Both the position numbers and the translations under genes were made by a program. From the NCBI GenBank assembly GCA_013115135.1, contig JABANP010000164.1, positions 1 to 64,000 on the forward strand: 64,000 nucleotides of DNA, given 5' to 3'. Under the pieces are notes generated by a model. That model was not told the origin of the DNA and did no database searches. It saw only the letters and a list, made by a program, of their open reading frames with translations. The DNA is from Perkinsus olseni. Its lineage: Eukaryota > Perkinsozoa > Perkinsida > Perkinsidae. Below, piece by piece: positions 22,701-34,159 of the stretch; position 1 is the stretch's first letter, and each line of letters begins with the position of its first letter.

Positions 22701-24704
22701 AGCTTCGACAGCACTCTGAAAAAGACACGGATTTTCGCTACTTTCGTAGTCATAATCAAGAGAATTTCAGATTCCAAAATTTCATATTTTTCCTGATTTC
22801 GTAAATTTGCTCTAAGCACCCCCCCGGTTGAAGGGCTGTTGGCTTGGCAGCGAAAATTTCTCGTCCGTAATGGTCGAATATGGCTACGAAAATTGCGGGA
22901 AAAAATACGGAAATTCCGTGTTTTTTTCGTAATCATGATGATCATAATCTTTCATAATTCCTTCCATTTTTTTCCAAATGCGGAAATAAAACGACTTTCT
23001 TGCCAAGCCACCACCATCCCCACCAAGGAGATGTCTAAAGCAAATTCACGACCGCACGATCAACGTTCAATATTCCGCCGTGTACTGCAATAAACTACTC
23101 ACTCAATTTACCAAAGAAAGCTTCGGATGCTGAACTCACCAAAAGAACTACGAAACGGCGTGAGTTCGAAAGGGAATATAGGTTTTCTTTAAAAATAACA
23201 TGCAAATAAAACCGTCACAAGCTGCTATCTCAATTTCGATCAGATTTAACTACACCTTTTCCCGAGCAAATAAAATGTTTTTTCGTTGGATTTCAAAGGG
23301 CACGGAAAATCGAATTTTATTTTAAAAAAGTTTTTATCCACTTTAAATACTTCAGCAAGTTTAAAATACTTGTGTCACGCATATTAAATCTCACTTTCCA
23401 TGCAATTTAGAATGCTCTACAGTAGTCGCCGAATTAGTCGCGCGCATCCTCGTTGTTCATTGCATGCCTCATCGTGAAATTTTCATCCCGTAGCTTCTAT
23501 CTCAATATGATCAACGTCAATGGCGTCGGACTTCTAAGGCACATAGTTCATATACAGTAGTAGCCGTGACATCACGCCAGTGACATGATGTCACACATGG
23601 CAGCGTTCTCGGAGGAACTTCCACCGGATCGAATCATTGAAGTATGGTTACCGTTGGCAAGAATCACGACTCGTGATTCACGAGCATTAGTGTTGTACCG
23701 TGTTTCATGAGCTTAGAGTATGTGTTCGAGTTGCAGGAAGGAGGTCGTAGTAACAGAATGATTTAGATAGCGAAATTGGATCAAAATCGATTTAAATAGA
23801 ATGACACGGGTTAGATCGTATTTGCTCATAATATTAATTTGGGTGACAAAACGAATTTGGTTTGACAATTTTTTAATTCCAATGACACTCGCTAAATTGC
23901 TATCAAAATGGTTTAAACCGAACGAAAAAACATTTTATTTGCTCGGGAAAAGGTGTAGTCGACAAAGTATTGGTATTACCTTTCCCCCTCGGAGCCGCTG
24001 CAGAAGAGCGTCAGTCGACTGTTCAGTCAATAAGACTGTCTCGGCCGAGGTCACACAGCCACTACCTGGCAACTTGGTGGTGCTAGCGATGACACGAACG
24101 ACGTTTATTACATGCAAGACAGTCCGACAAGGAGACCTGGGCGATGGTCGCGGTCTGACCGGTCGTCTTTTCCTCGGCCTGGGAACGACCACAATACTGT
24201 GCTTCGAAAAAATCAAAAAATATGAAAATTTTTGCGCCGCACGCTGCGGAAAAAAATCGAAGACGGGCGAGTCTCGCCATGCTCACCTTCTTAGATCGTA
24301 TCAGCTGCGGCCTAACTTCCTCGATTACTTCATCTTTGTCGTTCTTGCTATTGTCGAGGGCTCCCGCTAGGGGAATGACGCACTCCTGAACGTGAAAAAG
24401 GTAAATGAGGGGCTAGGAATAATTCCGCTGGGTCAATATCGAGAACTGTAAGACGTCGCTGTAGCATTCCTACTTTATATTTGTTATTTTTACTAACTAT
24501 TAATATCTAATATTAACAATTTAAAAACAATATTTGATGTCTTTCCAGTACAGGTATTGCTAAGGGTTTGTCTCTACAGTCCCTCGAACGAGAGTGAATA
24601 TTGGAATTGAGAATTCGACATACCACATTTCCCCCAATTACCGTGCTTGGACTTATGAAATCATCGAGATCGGCGAGCTTGACCACTCCCGAGAAGCCCG
24701 ACAT
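19794..24704 (-). CDS. NAR1: Cytosolic Fe-S assembly factor NAR1 (iron-only hydrogenase-like)
   Basis: Scaffold-associated component of the cytosolic iron-sulfur assembly (CIA) machinery, homologous to human CIAO3/NARFL. Exons read in order: 24642-24704 (MSGFSGVVKLADLDDFISPS, the family N-terminus), 24287-24385 (ECVIPLAG..., first cysteine ligand), 24112-24178 plus 23980-24065 (spliced to SDCLACSGCVTSAETVLL, the three-cysteine motif) and 22621-22715 (AEIVVSVTGPSRTSLA). These are followed by exons near 22400-22583 and 22130-22190, then about 21500-21590 (SHCPGWTCYAEKS), about 20960-21211 (IYHVLVSPCFDRKLE) and 19794-20527 (CGGYARDELDV, then VEVMACPGGCGNGGAQV). The cysteines expected for both Fe-S clusters are present, so it should be functional. 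It ends in Trp, as orthologues do. Intron 4 is about 1.26 kb and AT-rich; the other measured introns are 46-260 nt. The borders of the exons at 22.1-22.6 and 21.5 kb are approximate. Confidence 0.93.
22716..23979 (-). other. Long AT-rich intron of NAR1
   Basis: Runs from the donor GTAATACC at 23979 to the acceptor ending TTTTTCAG at 22716. It is 5-25 times longer than the other introns measured here and is rich in A/T homopolymers. I see no coding exon in it. The plus-strand open frame at about 23801-24370 overlaps three confirmed NAR1 exons and is a shadow. Confidence 0.6.
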
Positions 24705-25101
24705 GGCGGAGTTCTTTGATAGTATCCTGCTGCTCCCGGACGAAGACTTATCGATTATCGGGGCGCGCGCGACCCTAAATTGTACAACTTGCGTTTTTCA
24801 GTCGTTTCTCTTCGTGGAATCTTAGGCTGGTATCTTAGGTTGACCTTGGAAGATACGATTGAGGTCGGAGGTAGATCTTCTCGTTATTCCCTCCATGGTT
24901 TCCCAGTTCTTCCGTAAGTTCCAAGAGGCCGTCAAGAACGGTACGCCCTTGCAGTACGTGAATGGTGGTAGTGGCAACCCCCGGGCTGCTGCCTACGGAA
25001 GGACGGCCAGTCGACAGACCACTGAGAGCAGCCTTTCCTTCATTGGTGATTACCTTGCTGGCTGGAGGACGATAGAGGTACTCAATGGTATCTTAGGTTG
25101 A
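24703..25101 (+). CDS. Unknown gene divergent from NAR1
   Basis: The ATG at 24703-24705 overlaps the NAR1 start codon inside CATG and opens MAEFFDSILLLPDEDLSIIG. A later coding-like stretch reads FFRKFQEAVKNGTPLQYVNG, continuing ...SRQTTESSLSFIGDYLAG, and closes at 25101. A 36-nt GT-AG intron (24871-24906, GTAGATC...CCCAG) would join TLEDTIEVG to FFRKFQEAV in frame. No domain recognised. The TCTTAGGTTGA hairpin occurs twice, once between the two exon regions and once at the end. Confidence 0.45.
24830..24856 (+). repeat. Hairpin carrying TCTTAGGTTGA (copy 2)
   Basis: GTATCTT at 24830-24836 pairs with AAGATAC at 24850-24856, with inner AGG/CCT pairing around TTGA. Related sequence at 25088-25115 reads GTATCTTAGGTTGATCCTGG and closes with GATAC. 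Confidence 0.5.
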
Positions 25102-25729
25102 TCCTGGCTGGATACGGAATAGCACATCGTGTTGATTTCTCTTTGCTGAGTGAAGGCCAAAATCCAAAGAACCTCGCGCGACAGTCATTATAAAGCAACA
25201 GAAAAAATTCTGGAATGCCGGTGATCCCAAGACTGTTACCCAGGGCGACCTTCTGACTTCCGCACCGCAATAAGCGAGTATTCTACCTACTATGGCTTGC
25301 GGGCGCTGTTTCTCTTCCTGGCTCGTTAAGGCTGTTGACGTACCGTTTTTCTCGTGACCCGGATAATCTACCATATCTGACTTATATGGTTCCGTTGCCA
25401 CTCAAGGAAACCAAGGGCAACTAGGCGCACGAGCTCCTGCCCAGAGCGATCAGATCCCTGAAGATGCTTCCTTGGAGTTTGTACTTCTCTCTTGGATTTT
25501 TGGAATCCCCTCACTTCGCTAGTATCTTCGAGTTCCGTGAAAGTGTCGTCGTCGACTTGGTCCTTGATCGAGTATCCTGCGCAGCCGGAAGGATATTTCT
25601 TCTTCTCTCTAGGTACTATTAAACGGACCGAATCGCCACAACCCCACAGTACTGATGGACCACGTTGAGAGTCAGAGGAAGATAGTTGGCATGAACCCTC
25701 TAGGGTTGATACGCCTTCAGAGTTGGGAC

Positions 25730-26040
25730 GATTTTTCGGTAGTAGTGAGGGCCCCTGATGGGATTGGTTATATTATCGACGCTACGGGAAATGATTTGCT
25801 TTATTTACTGTCCGTGACGTATCCGAGGTCGCTCCTAGGCTTTCGCAGATGAGAGGATTCCTTTGCCACTAATAGTGAGGGACCCTGATGGTTCTTGGCA
25901 TCTTGCGCTGCTCGCGTTGCCCAGAAATGGTCTGTGCGTATCCGAGGTCGCTCCCTAGGCTTCCGCAGATAGGAAGATTTCTTTAGTGAGGGTCTGTGAT
26001 GCAGGGCGTATCCAAGGTTGATCCTAGTCTTCCGCAAAAA
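25730..26040 (+). repeat. Imperfect tandem repeats
   Basis: Units share CGTATCCGAGGTCGCTCC, then TAGGCTT(T/C)CGCAGAT, and TAGTGAGGGNCCCTGATGG. Copies of the first part are at about 25818, 25938 and 25998, and copies of the second at about 25744, 25874 and 25985. Spacing is irregular, about 60-130 bp. The first part resembles the TCTTAGGTTGATCC hairpin at 25088, so the two may be one diverged family. Confidence 0.5.
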
Positions 26041-26351
26041 CCTGGTATCTTTGCCCCTTTGAAAGTAGCTCTACCAACTTCTTCTCACATCTTAGGTCAG
26101 TTCAGATGGCCCGACCACCTCAGCGACCGCTTCGAGTCGAACATGATTCAATACGGGTAGATTGCGGGTCCTGCCGATACTGTCGATGTCCTTCTCTCCC
26201 TACCTCTCCGAGGAGGTTATGTATTGTTATTTTTGTCTATGTGTCATTATATAGATATCTTATTGTATAGTTTATGATTACAGGTTATATTCATGTTATG
26301 TATCTTAATAGAGGGCAATCCATGCAATATTATGATTTAATATAATATTAT

Positions 26352-26400
26352 CTCACGAAAATGACATCCGTGGGATTCGAACCGGGGACGTTGTAACTTG
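26352..26400 (-). repeat. tRNA-like (SINE-like) fragment
   Basis: On the minus strand GTCCCCGGTTCGAATCCC is a perfect B box in context, followed by ACGGATGTCATTTTCG. This ending resembles the copy at 17983-18045. The A-box half is not convincing. Confidence 0.4.
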
Positions 26401-26640
26401 CCAGTATTCAACAAATCTCGCTAATGCGTTTCCTCAAAGCTTTCGAATCAGCAAGGGGGTACCGCACACAGGGTGATTCGCGGTGCACACATCCCACGAG
26501 CTCCGCCCCTTCGTCTCGAAGACCTAGTATAATGTTATATAGTATTATTTACTCATTCTGTCTAAGGAGTAGTCAATAGTACGTATAATTTAATATATTA
26601 ATATCCTATTGAACGCCGTCAAGGGGACTAAATATTAATA

Positions 26641-27386
26641 GTGGTTTTGTTAACCAGTGGCCGTCTTAACAGTACTAGTATGGGGTATATGAGCGTCTCT
26701 GGCAAGACGCTTTTCCGGGGTCTCAGGAGAGCAATCAGAGGCGATCGCCGTCCAGGCTTTGACAACGTGTTCGACGTTCGTGTCTTCGGAGTGTTTAATT
26801 CGCCGATCGTCTCGTTTATGTCCGGTTTATCGATGGCAAATTATAGTTGATCCGATCGGTGCTTGCTCTGCGCTTCTTCAGATGGAACTACGTCCTTTTG
26901 GCCTACGGCGTGGTAGCCTTCCTAGCGTCCTTCAAGGCTGGGGGGTTCTTCATGAACTTACTCGCTATAGCCCAAGTCCTGGTAATGGGCGGGGTGTCTC
27001 TTCCTCCAGTCCCCCGGATCAACTCGTGAGCTCTCAGGCTCTCGCTGTACCTTACCACGATAGTCGTAACCCGGCCCATGATGCGGACCTGGCGTATTAC
27101 TCTCTGTGGGCAGTAAGTGGGCGAAAATCTCACAAAAGCGGAATTTTTCGCCCTTTTTCAGTTTCTTGTGATACACATTCTACTGTGCTACCAGTTCTTG
27201 ACGTTGCTGTCGTCAAGTCCTCTTTACTGCAGTATCATCGTCGTATTGATAACCGCTCATGCTAGTCTGAGGACCAGGGAGTGGGTGCGGCTGGTTAAGG
27301 ATACGATAAGGAAACGCAACGGTCAAGTGCAGCAGCAACAACAAGTGGGGGATGGCCGGCCCGTTTACAACTCTTGGGTAGAATAG
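26641..27386 (+). CDS. PRA1-family membrane protein (prenylated Rab acceptor-like)
   Basis: Segments in order: YMSVSGKTLFRGLRRAIRG, then RPGFDNVFDVRVFGVFNSPI, then RFFRWNYVLLAYGVVAFLAS plus MNLLAIAQVLVMGG, and a last exon FLVIHILLCYQFLTLLSSSP. That last exon continues ...IIVVLITAHASLR. The 'NY' after the first basic stretch, two paired hydrophobic blocks and the closing HASLR are hallmarks of PRA1 proteins, four-helix ER/Golgi membrane proteins that act in Rab trafficking. The C-terminal tail is glutamine-rich (NGQVQQQQQVGDG). At least two introns are needed; a donor GTAAGTGG with a TTTTTCAG acceptor frames the last one. The short intron borders near 26840 and 27020 are unresolved, so frame breaks there could be real. 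Confidence 0.65.
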
Positions 27387-28314
27387 TGGCGGTTTTCGGC
27401 TCATTCGTAGATTCACTCGGGGAGCGAGTAATATCGAGTTCGATTGCTTTTTCGCGTCTTTTTTTACCAGCAGCAGCTGCTGGTTCGGCCGGATCTCGGG
27501 CGATTAGGATCCATGGGGCGTTGTGTGGGCAACTCATTCGTATGGTGGTTGAACTAGTAGGTTTCAGTGCAACTGAAAAACTGCGGGAAACCATCTTCGT
27601 GAGATTATCGTCTGAACGTAGTTCTCTATGGTATCTTTGTCGCTAATGATTGACGTGTAGATCGATCTGTGTAGTTCCGCTAGTACGTAGACAGTACAGG
27701 CGGATCAGCGGCGGCGACTCTCCGCACCTAATACGAAAGGTTCCACGGCGCTTCCTCTAATTCCCCACGGAGAACTAGATACTTTTATTTTCAGGCGGCC
27801 GCAGCGGCAGGTTGCGATGCCACTGACCGGCAGCGGCGAATGTACCAGCGAAGACCTATGGAATAACTGAGGTTGTGCAAATGAATGAGTGTTGTTATAT
27901 TTTTACCTGTGGATTGTTCTTACATTGGATTGGGTCTACTTTTCCTTCCTACACCTTTCCAGTGGGCTTGTGTCAGGAAGTTTGATAAGGAGGGTCCTGG
28001 GACGGGTTCAGTGTTGTATAGCAAAAACTACTACTTCTTGTTGTCAATCTCGGACGCGGCTCGGCTATCCGCTGGCAATTCGCCGGCAAAAACTACTGTA
28101 TACGTATTTCCTGTTGTGACTTAAGTTCTGCGTTTTCCTCCCAACATCCGTGCTCTTGATTCACTGTTGTGGGCATGCAACACAGGTTCTTCGGGCAAAC
28201 GATAGACGGCAAGGGTTGGTCGATTCGTTGATAGGCAGAAGCTTCGTAAAAATTTTGACACTCAGAATTGTCGGAGTAAAAGTGGACGTTCTTACGTAAT
28301 TCGCCTGAGCTGCT
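27387..28314. other. No supported gene
   Basis: Plus-strand frames at about 27374-27646 and 27885-28124 are short and lack recognisable features. The second encodes hydrophobic runs but shows no start context or splice partners. Confidence 0.3.
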
Positions 28315-29656
28315 ATGCTCAGTAGTTTTATAGTTTCTGATATCAACACGGTCCCACAGAGGGAGTTCTTCTTCACGAAGGCCTTCCTCGACATGAATCG
28401 GAATGGCCCGGTTATTGTTCGCGAAGAGAAGGACAGCAGCAGGAGGCCGATCGATCAGAATGGCGAGCGCTACCGACGCGAAAGGGAGAATACTGAGATG
28501 ATCAGATCGACTGGCGGCAGACCCGTTGAGGCTCGAGGGGAGGTGATTGAAGCATCGGGCGTGCGCGGATTAGCTCAATGTGATATTGCCGTTTCCGATG
28601 AAATCATGGTGATGCCGTCATCATCAGGCGAAGGGCTGCTCATTCCTCACAGTACGGGGCTTGCTAGACTTTTGACGTCACGCGATTTGACGAGGTGTTG
28701 GAAATCGGTCGAACGGGAGCCCTCTCTGTAGGTAAATGAAAATAGTTTACAAATTTAAGACGATAGAAATAATATTCCTCCTGGGACTGTCTACTTGTCT
28801 ACTCAAGCGCACGATTTCGTTCGTCTTCGATCGATAGCTGATAAGCCGTTCATTCCGCAGATTACAAGGACGTTGGGGTCTTAGTCTAAATTTACGGAGA
28901 TAGATTTCATATAGTAATCTATGGAGATTAAAGCTGGGGAGTGCTGATGTGGCTGTCATCGTTAGTTGAACTCACGGTATCGAGAGAGCATCGCTGAGAG
29001 TGTGTACAGCGATGATGATGACGAGAGCCGAAGCTTGAGGTATAGTAGTAGCGAGGATGGCAGTGAAGAGGGTTTGATGGCCGAGGCGGAAAGCAGGTGG
29101 GCTCATTCACAGTCGGTGGTCGACGGGGACTCTGACAGCAGCGAAGCAATCATGATTACCGATTTAGGGACAGCAGCGACATACCATAACATCCCTGAAT
29201 CGGGATTGTTACTGTATGTCCTGCAGTGGCTTAAACCCTAGTCGTTCCTTGAGGAGGCCACGAGTGCCAAACCTGTGGTTTTTATATCTTCATTATCGAA
29301 GGCACATGCTCGCTGGAGCGCTCTCATGTCCGCTGGCGTGCAGTGTAGGAATTGCGTTCGAGGATGTGCATCCAGGCCTTCAAGCTCAACTACAGTCTGT
29401 ATTGTCCGGGCCTTTGAACTTCAACCCGCCACCAATGGAAGCACCGGACGTCTCTTGGTCAGGCCGGTGATCTGTCGCGTCCCCGCTCGTGATGGTCGCC
29501 ACTCGTCAGTGCTTGCCGTTGGTAGTCTCCGGAACGCCAAGAACAGAACACAGGGGGAGGTGGCCTATCGTGCTGAGTGCCGTAGAGAGATACTGAGTAA
29601 GATGAAGTCCTCGTCAATATCGGATCGATTTTTGTCCGCTCTAGGACTGGTCTATT
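28315..29656 (+). CDS. Unknown multi-exon protein with acidic serine-rich region
   Basis: Coding-like exons: about 28315-28728 (FLDMNRNGPVIVREEKDSSR, then SGVRGLAQCDIAVSDEIMVM, then HSTGLARLLTSRDLTRCW) ends at a donor GTAGGTAA. About 28966-29240 is acidic and serine-rich (ESVYSDDDDESRSLRYSSSE). About 29460-29656 (VAYRAECRREILSKMKSSSI...) ends with TAG. I recognise no domain. The exons could belong to two genes, and proximity to the retroelement remnant at 31 kb leaves a mobile-element origin open. Confidence 0.4.
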
Positions 29657-30930
29657 AGCTTATACCTGGATAGGCCCGCACCGTGCGGGTCGGGCCCACT
29701 CTTTTTGGAGGGCATGGGTATTGAAATTCGCCGCTTTTGAATTCTCTAAAATCATTGTGTGCCGTATTGAAGGCCTGTAATGCATTCAGACACGTACGCG
29801 GATCTACTGAGGGTGGGCGAGCTTTGGATCAACGGCAAGCCGACAAGATGGCGGACCAGGGGTTATGGCAAGGAGGTGATGTGAGGATTCTACCGTTCAT
29901 AGATTACTTTCTCGTTCGGCTATACCCAGCGAAACCCTTCCATCAATGATGGAAGCGTATGACGTACGCTGGTCGATGAAGACAGTTCTGGCTTGATGCT
30001 GTGAAGACGAAGGACCCGTTTTTAGGCGTGGTTCGACCACTTCGAGTTGGCCTTCCGCGCTCGACTGCGGGAGTTGGAACGTTCTGGGCTCGTCCCTCCC
30101 TGTGATCTGGCCAACGAGATAACACTCATCTACTGGGTAGGTATATCGCTCATTTGGTGTATTCCGCTTCGCTCCGCTAGACGCCGATGCTTTTTTCTAT
30201 CCAGGTATGCAAGTTGACGTCTATAAACTACTGTTTATGGGAGATTTGCTCCTACATACAGCAGACCCTCGAGAAATCACGTAGGCGGTCACGTTCTGAC
30301 CCAGAACTGGCGATGGAGTTGCTCCTTGTTCAAGTGGTCCTCACTCGAGCCTGCAAAAATGACAACTGAATGGTACTGTAAAACCTATATATCCGAAATT
30401 TCAGCTCTTGAGTCGAAAAATTGAGTGTGTGAGCACCGCCAAAGTGAATACAGTCTTTAGATGGCGGGTACTGTAGCCATTTTTCGACTTGCGGGTCCAT
30501 TAGACCAATGGCCATCAATGGCGGAATCAAACCCGAACCATTAGGCCCTCCTATAGCAGCATTTCATACGAGTGAATACTGAAACGGTCACCGCAGAATA
30601 TTTCGCATCACTCGAAAACCTGCAGGCTAAGCTTTGTAGCAGCAATAGAGCTAATCTAGGGCACAGTGAAGGAGAAGAGCGGAAGGGTTACACTTTTCCG
30701 GGCCGGGTTTGCATGTGAAAGCCTGCCATTGTGGGGCTCTGCTCAGGAGGAAATAACCTTGGCAAGGTTGCTACTAATATCAAACGCCTGGCTGTTGTAA
30801 CCCAGGCAAGGGAGAGAGTTCCCCGCGTGAACAGTTCAAATGGAAGTATCAATTATCCTATCATCTTCTCACATCTTATCACATTATCGTATCATCTTAA
30901 CAATGCTTGTCTGGAACCTAGGATATTTGT
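29657..30930. other. Mostly unassigned; possible exons and an intron-type motif
   Basis: A plus-strand stretch before 30140 ends at a GTAGGTAT donor. The intron after it contains CGCTTCGCTCCGCTAG (30165-30180), the motif also found in hydrolase introns. I could not assemble a gene. TGTAGCCATTTTT at about 30473 recalls the dinoflagellate spliced leader but diverges after that. Confidence 0.3.
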
Positions 30931-31600
30931 CCGAGTTCGTCTGCGTTTTGTTTCGATTATTCTACTCGACGCGTACCATCCGATAAGAGGGATCGTTGTA
31001 GATTGTTGCGGTCCGATTCCTACTACTTCTAGCGGCTCCAAGTACTGCCTGGTAACGATAAGATCTCTCAACACTAAGGATGTTTCAATGGCCCACCATA
31101 GGGAGCACCGCAATGGCAGCTGTGGGTGACATCCGGCACACTGTCGTGTTGCAGCGCGGAGCGCCTGCCTCCGTTCACTCGGATCTGGGACGTCATTTCG
31201 ACAATTCCCTGCTATCGTAAGATTGAACTACCCTGGCCAAAGAAGTTTCGATGGGGTTCATCGATAAGGTGCACAAAGAGCAGCTTCGCCATTGCTGTTA
31301 GTTGGGCGCGGTTCCCAAGGTTTCGCCTCAGGGCGAGGTCATTGGGGCCCGCGTCATCGAGGATCACCGTAGGTCCGACCTGCTAGGTCGGGCCTCAATG
31401 CATCCTTGGTGGCAAAGGAGTCTGTGGCCCTCCCGAAGGCGGTTCAATCGGTTCTGCTCTTGAAGACTCTGGAACGGGCTGGACGATCTCTGTTCCATTT
31501 TTCAATTGGATGTGGCCCATGCCTTTAGGCATATTAGAGTAGTGCGCGCAGATCGCCCATTTTTGGATTTTAAGTACAAATCGTCGTATCCCGAGTAGAG
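30930..31600 (+). pseudogene. Decayed LTR-retroelement pol (integrase then reverse transcriptase)
   Basis: About 30975-31075 reads GIVVDCCGPIPTTSSGSKYC, the first Asp block of a retroviral-type integrase core. About 31155-31215, in another frame, reads RGAPASVHSDLGRHFDNSLL, matching the second Asp block (SDxGxxF), and then meets a stop. About 31495-31590 reads FQLDVAHAFRHIRV, resembling the first Asp motif of a reverse transcriptase. Integrase before reverse transcriptase is the Ty1/copia order. Stops and frame changes between blocks show that it is dead. No LTRs were found. Confidence 0.55.
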
Positions 31601-32159
31601 GGTGGAAACCAACTCTTTATCATCAGCCTTCATCAGGGCTAAATTGATGAGAACTCATGAGGAGGGACGCTGGCTCTTGAGTGATGCCGCGAAGACTATT
31701 CCTCACCACTCCATCGTCGCCGAGAGGTTGGAATCGCCACACCATCTGTCGAGTACTCTCACGTTTATTTCACCAATCGTCACTTCGACGAGTCCCAGCT
31801 GCTCTGAGGGCAGTGTCCTCAGCGGGCTCAGCCGGCATCACCGGTCACGCCAAGACGCTGCTGGCCCAATTCCTGAGGATTCCATCTCAATTCAAGAATA
31901 TTTTTCTCCGAGAGAAAAATTGCCTCAAAGCAGAGCGATATGACGTCATGCATCTCCCATTCCTAATCAGGTATGGTTATCTTGGAGACCTTTGACCCGC
32001 TGGATCCGACCGTATCGATCCTAGAATACTCCCTCACCCTGGTTGGCGCTGCGACCGGCAGTATATGCATGCGATGGACGAAGGATAACAATATCATGTA
32101 CATCGGCCGGAGTCGGCTCGTTGCGCAGCTCGCCCTCACCCAGCTGTGAGGTGCATCCG

Positions 32160-33850
32160 AGTTTTGTAGGTACGTGAATCGACATGGACAGCGGAAATGT
32201 AAAGGCACCGTGAAGACGGTCGAGACGCAAGTACCGCTACGACTGTTGAGGGACTCGGAGGTGGAGGCCTTCAGGCCCGTCTACGATGTGGTAAGCTTAT
32301 AGAAACAGTGAAATATGGTTTATTTTGCCCCCAGTCCACGGCTGTTGTCGGTGTGACCATGTAAGGGGCCGCCGAAGATTGTATCACACTGGGCAGCTCG
32401 CACTTTTATGCGTCTTTTTGTGGCCTATACAATATGAATAAAATTATATGAATGGTAACGGGTAAACATCTCGTAGAACTGACGCACGCGGATAAAATTA
32501 TCCGGAGCAGGAGCATACGAAGATCACTGTCACCTGGCGTAAGGCACTTCCCCCTAGCCCTACCACTGCTTCGTCAGGACATGGAGCTCATCGTCCCTCG
32601 GAGTATCGGAGATAGGCTCGCCAGTCGACTCAGTTGTTTTAATAAAGGCTTGGGCAAATGTAGGAAGCTGCTGAGCTGACGTCTGGTGATCTTGCTTCTT
32701 TCTAGTTACGGACTCGTCATCGTTAGTGTCCGCCGCAGAGCCGTTGATGCCTCAGGGAAGCTCCAGTCTGAGACAGAGGAGTTACCCTGACCATGATTGG
32801 GCTGTCGAGAAACCACTGCTCGGGAGACAGGTATGCTCGGACAAATCCGACAGGCCGTCTATTGCGTGCTTCTCCAGGAGTCTGAAGGTTCCCATCCGAC
32901 CCGACGGGACAGCGCGGGTTCGACATATTCTGAATAGTAAGAACAGAAGCAGCTGGCATTGATTATTACTGGCTATCTTTCTAGCTCTGGAGCATCGGTT
33001 GAGGATGAATCGCGGGCCAGGAGGAAAGCGGGTGCACAGCAGCGACTGGACGAATTGCGCAGGTATCTCACGGCAGTTGGGTTGGTGTCGATAGGCGGGG
33101 TCTCAGCAGATATCGGAGATACATACGGACGTCGTCTGGCAATCTCCTGGAGGAGGTGATGCCGAGGGGCTCTCGGGAACCGGCGGGTGACAGAAGGCGG
33201 AGTGGAGAGAGCACTGATAGCTTGCATGCACCGCAAACACCCAGGCAGAGGTGAGGAACCAGACCAGCTGTCCTGTCCCGTGCTGTAGCTCCAAGTAATA
33301 TGCTGTGTATGGCTACCACTGAGTTGGCCTAGTGGTAAAGCCGCAGGCCAGCACCCGCGAGACCCGGGGTTCAGTACTGGGTGAAGGCCTCGGATCCGTG
33401 ACATTATCGAAGGGAGTGCCTTCGAGTTCAATTCCCTGTCAAAAAAGGAATCTTAGTTTTCCACGGTTATTCCCGTTCAACACCATCACCGTCCCTCGAA
33501 CATCCCACGGATGTCACTCATTAATTCCAGGTACAGCCGGACCGGGTCGCAACAGTCGATACCCGATGAGTTCGATGACCGATACAGCAGCGATGGCCGT
33601 GACCATCCTCGTCACCCGGCTGTACACAGGCGTGGTGACAAAACTCCCGGTACAGGTTCCACGGTGGCGAGTAAAAAATCCGTAACCTTTGCGTCCGAGG
33701 GTGAGCGAAGACTTGTTCCATCGACTTTGAGTAGTAGCAGCCACTTCAGGTTGCACTCCAGAGAGAGATCAACGGATGGAGGCCCGGCGGCGTCTGGCGC
33801 AACTGCAACAATATCGACGGTATGCCTGGCTGGGAGAGGTGAGCGTTCCT
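32160..33850 (+). CDS. Unknown multi-exon protein
   Basis: Exon-like stretches bounded by good splice signals: about 32169-32290 (YVNRHGQRKCKGTVKTVETQ ... VYDV|GTAAGC), about 32729-32829 (EPLMPQGSSSLRQRSYPDHD ... RQ|GTATGC), about 32985-33160 (SVEDESRARRKAGAQQRLDE, LRRYLTAVGLVSIGG) and about 33515-33840 (SRYSRTGSQQSIPDEFDDRY, then VASKKSVTFASEGERR). The protein is basic and serine-rich with one helical segment. No domain recognised. Exon joins are not proven, and the order could reflect two genes. Confidence 0.4.
33325..33390 (+). other. tRNA-like fragment
   Basis: GTTGGCCTAGTGGTAAAGCC is a near-perfect A box / D arm, and ACCCGGGGTTCAGTACTGGGT a B-box-like T arm, at roughly tRNA spacing. The acceptor and anticodon stems do not close. 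Probably a tRNA pseudogene or SINE head. Confidence 0.4.
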
Positions 33851-34159
33851 GTACTGCTGCTTCTTGAAGGTACATTAGAAACGAGCCAAAACTGCCAGAC
33901 GCACCGGAGATGTTCGATGAACCACCTTCGCGTATCCCACCTTCCTGGTGACCTCTGTTATCCGTGGTTGTCATATACGATTATCGCTTTTTCCTACGCT
34001 CTTGTAGCATACCTCGCACTATAAGACAGTTTCCCGCTGTTCGCGTCGGCAAAGGTGAAGTTGTTTCATCCAAGTTTACAAATCATTTTCTGAGGAGTTT
34101 TGTGAGGGTGTCGAGTCCATTCAGTGATACTATAAGCTACTCACCCGTCAGTATTGCCT

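Larger units (their letters stand above)
25102..26640. other. Repeat-containing spacer with one unknown open frame
   Basis: A plus-strand frame at 25655-25850 (MDHVESQRKIVGMNPLGLIR...) looks protein-like for about 50 codons and then runs into the repeats at 25815-26040, so it may be an exon or the end of a gene. Very AT-rich DNA occupies about 26220-26350 and 26520-26640. No other gene is seen. Confidence 0.35.

Noticed and set aside
23801..24370. 189-codon plus-strand frame
   Set aside because: It lies antisense over confirmed NAR1 exons (DCLACSGC region) and is a shadow of them.
26462..26480. CACAGGGTGATTCGCGG as another mariner-type end
   Set aside because: Matches only the first 10 or so bases of the TACAGGGTGATCCAGAAA consensus and has no partner.
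30470..30492. TGTAGCCATTTTT resembling the dinoflagellate/Perkinsid spliced leader
   Set aside because: Only about 12 bases match. The GGCTCAAG end and the downstream donor and Sm-site of an SL RNA gene are missing.
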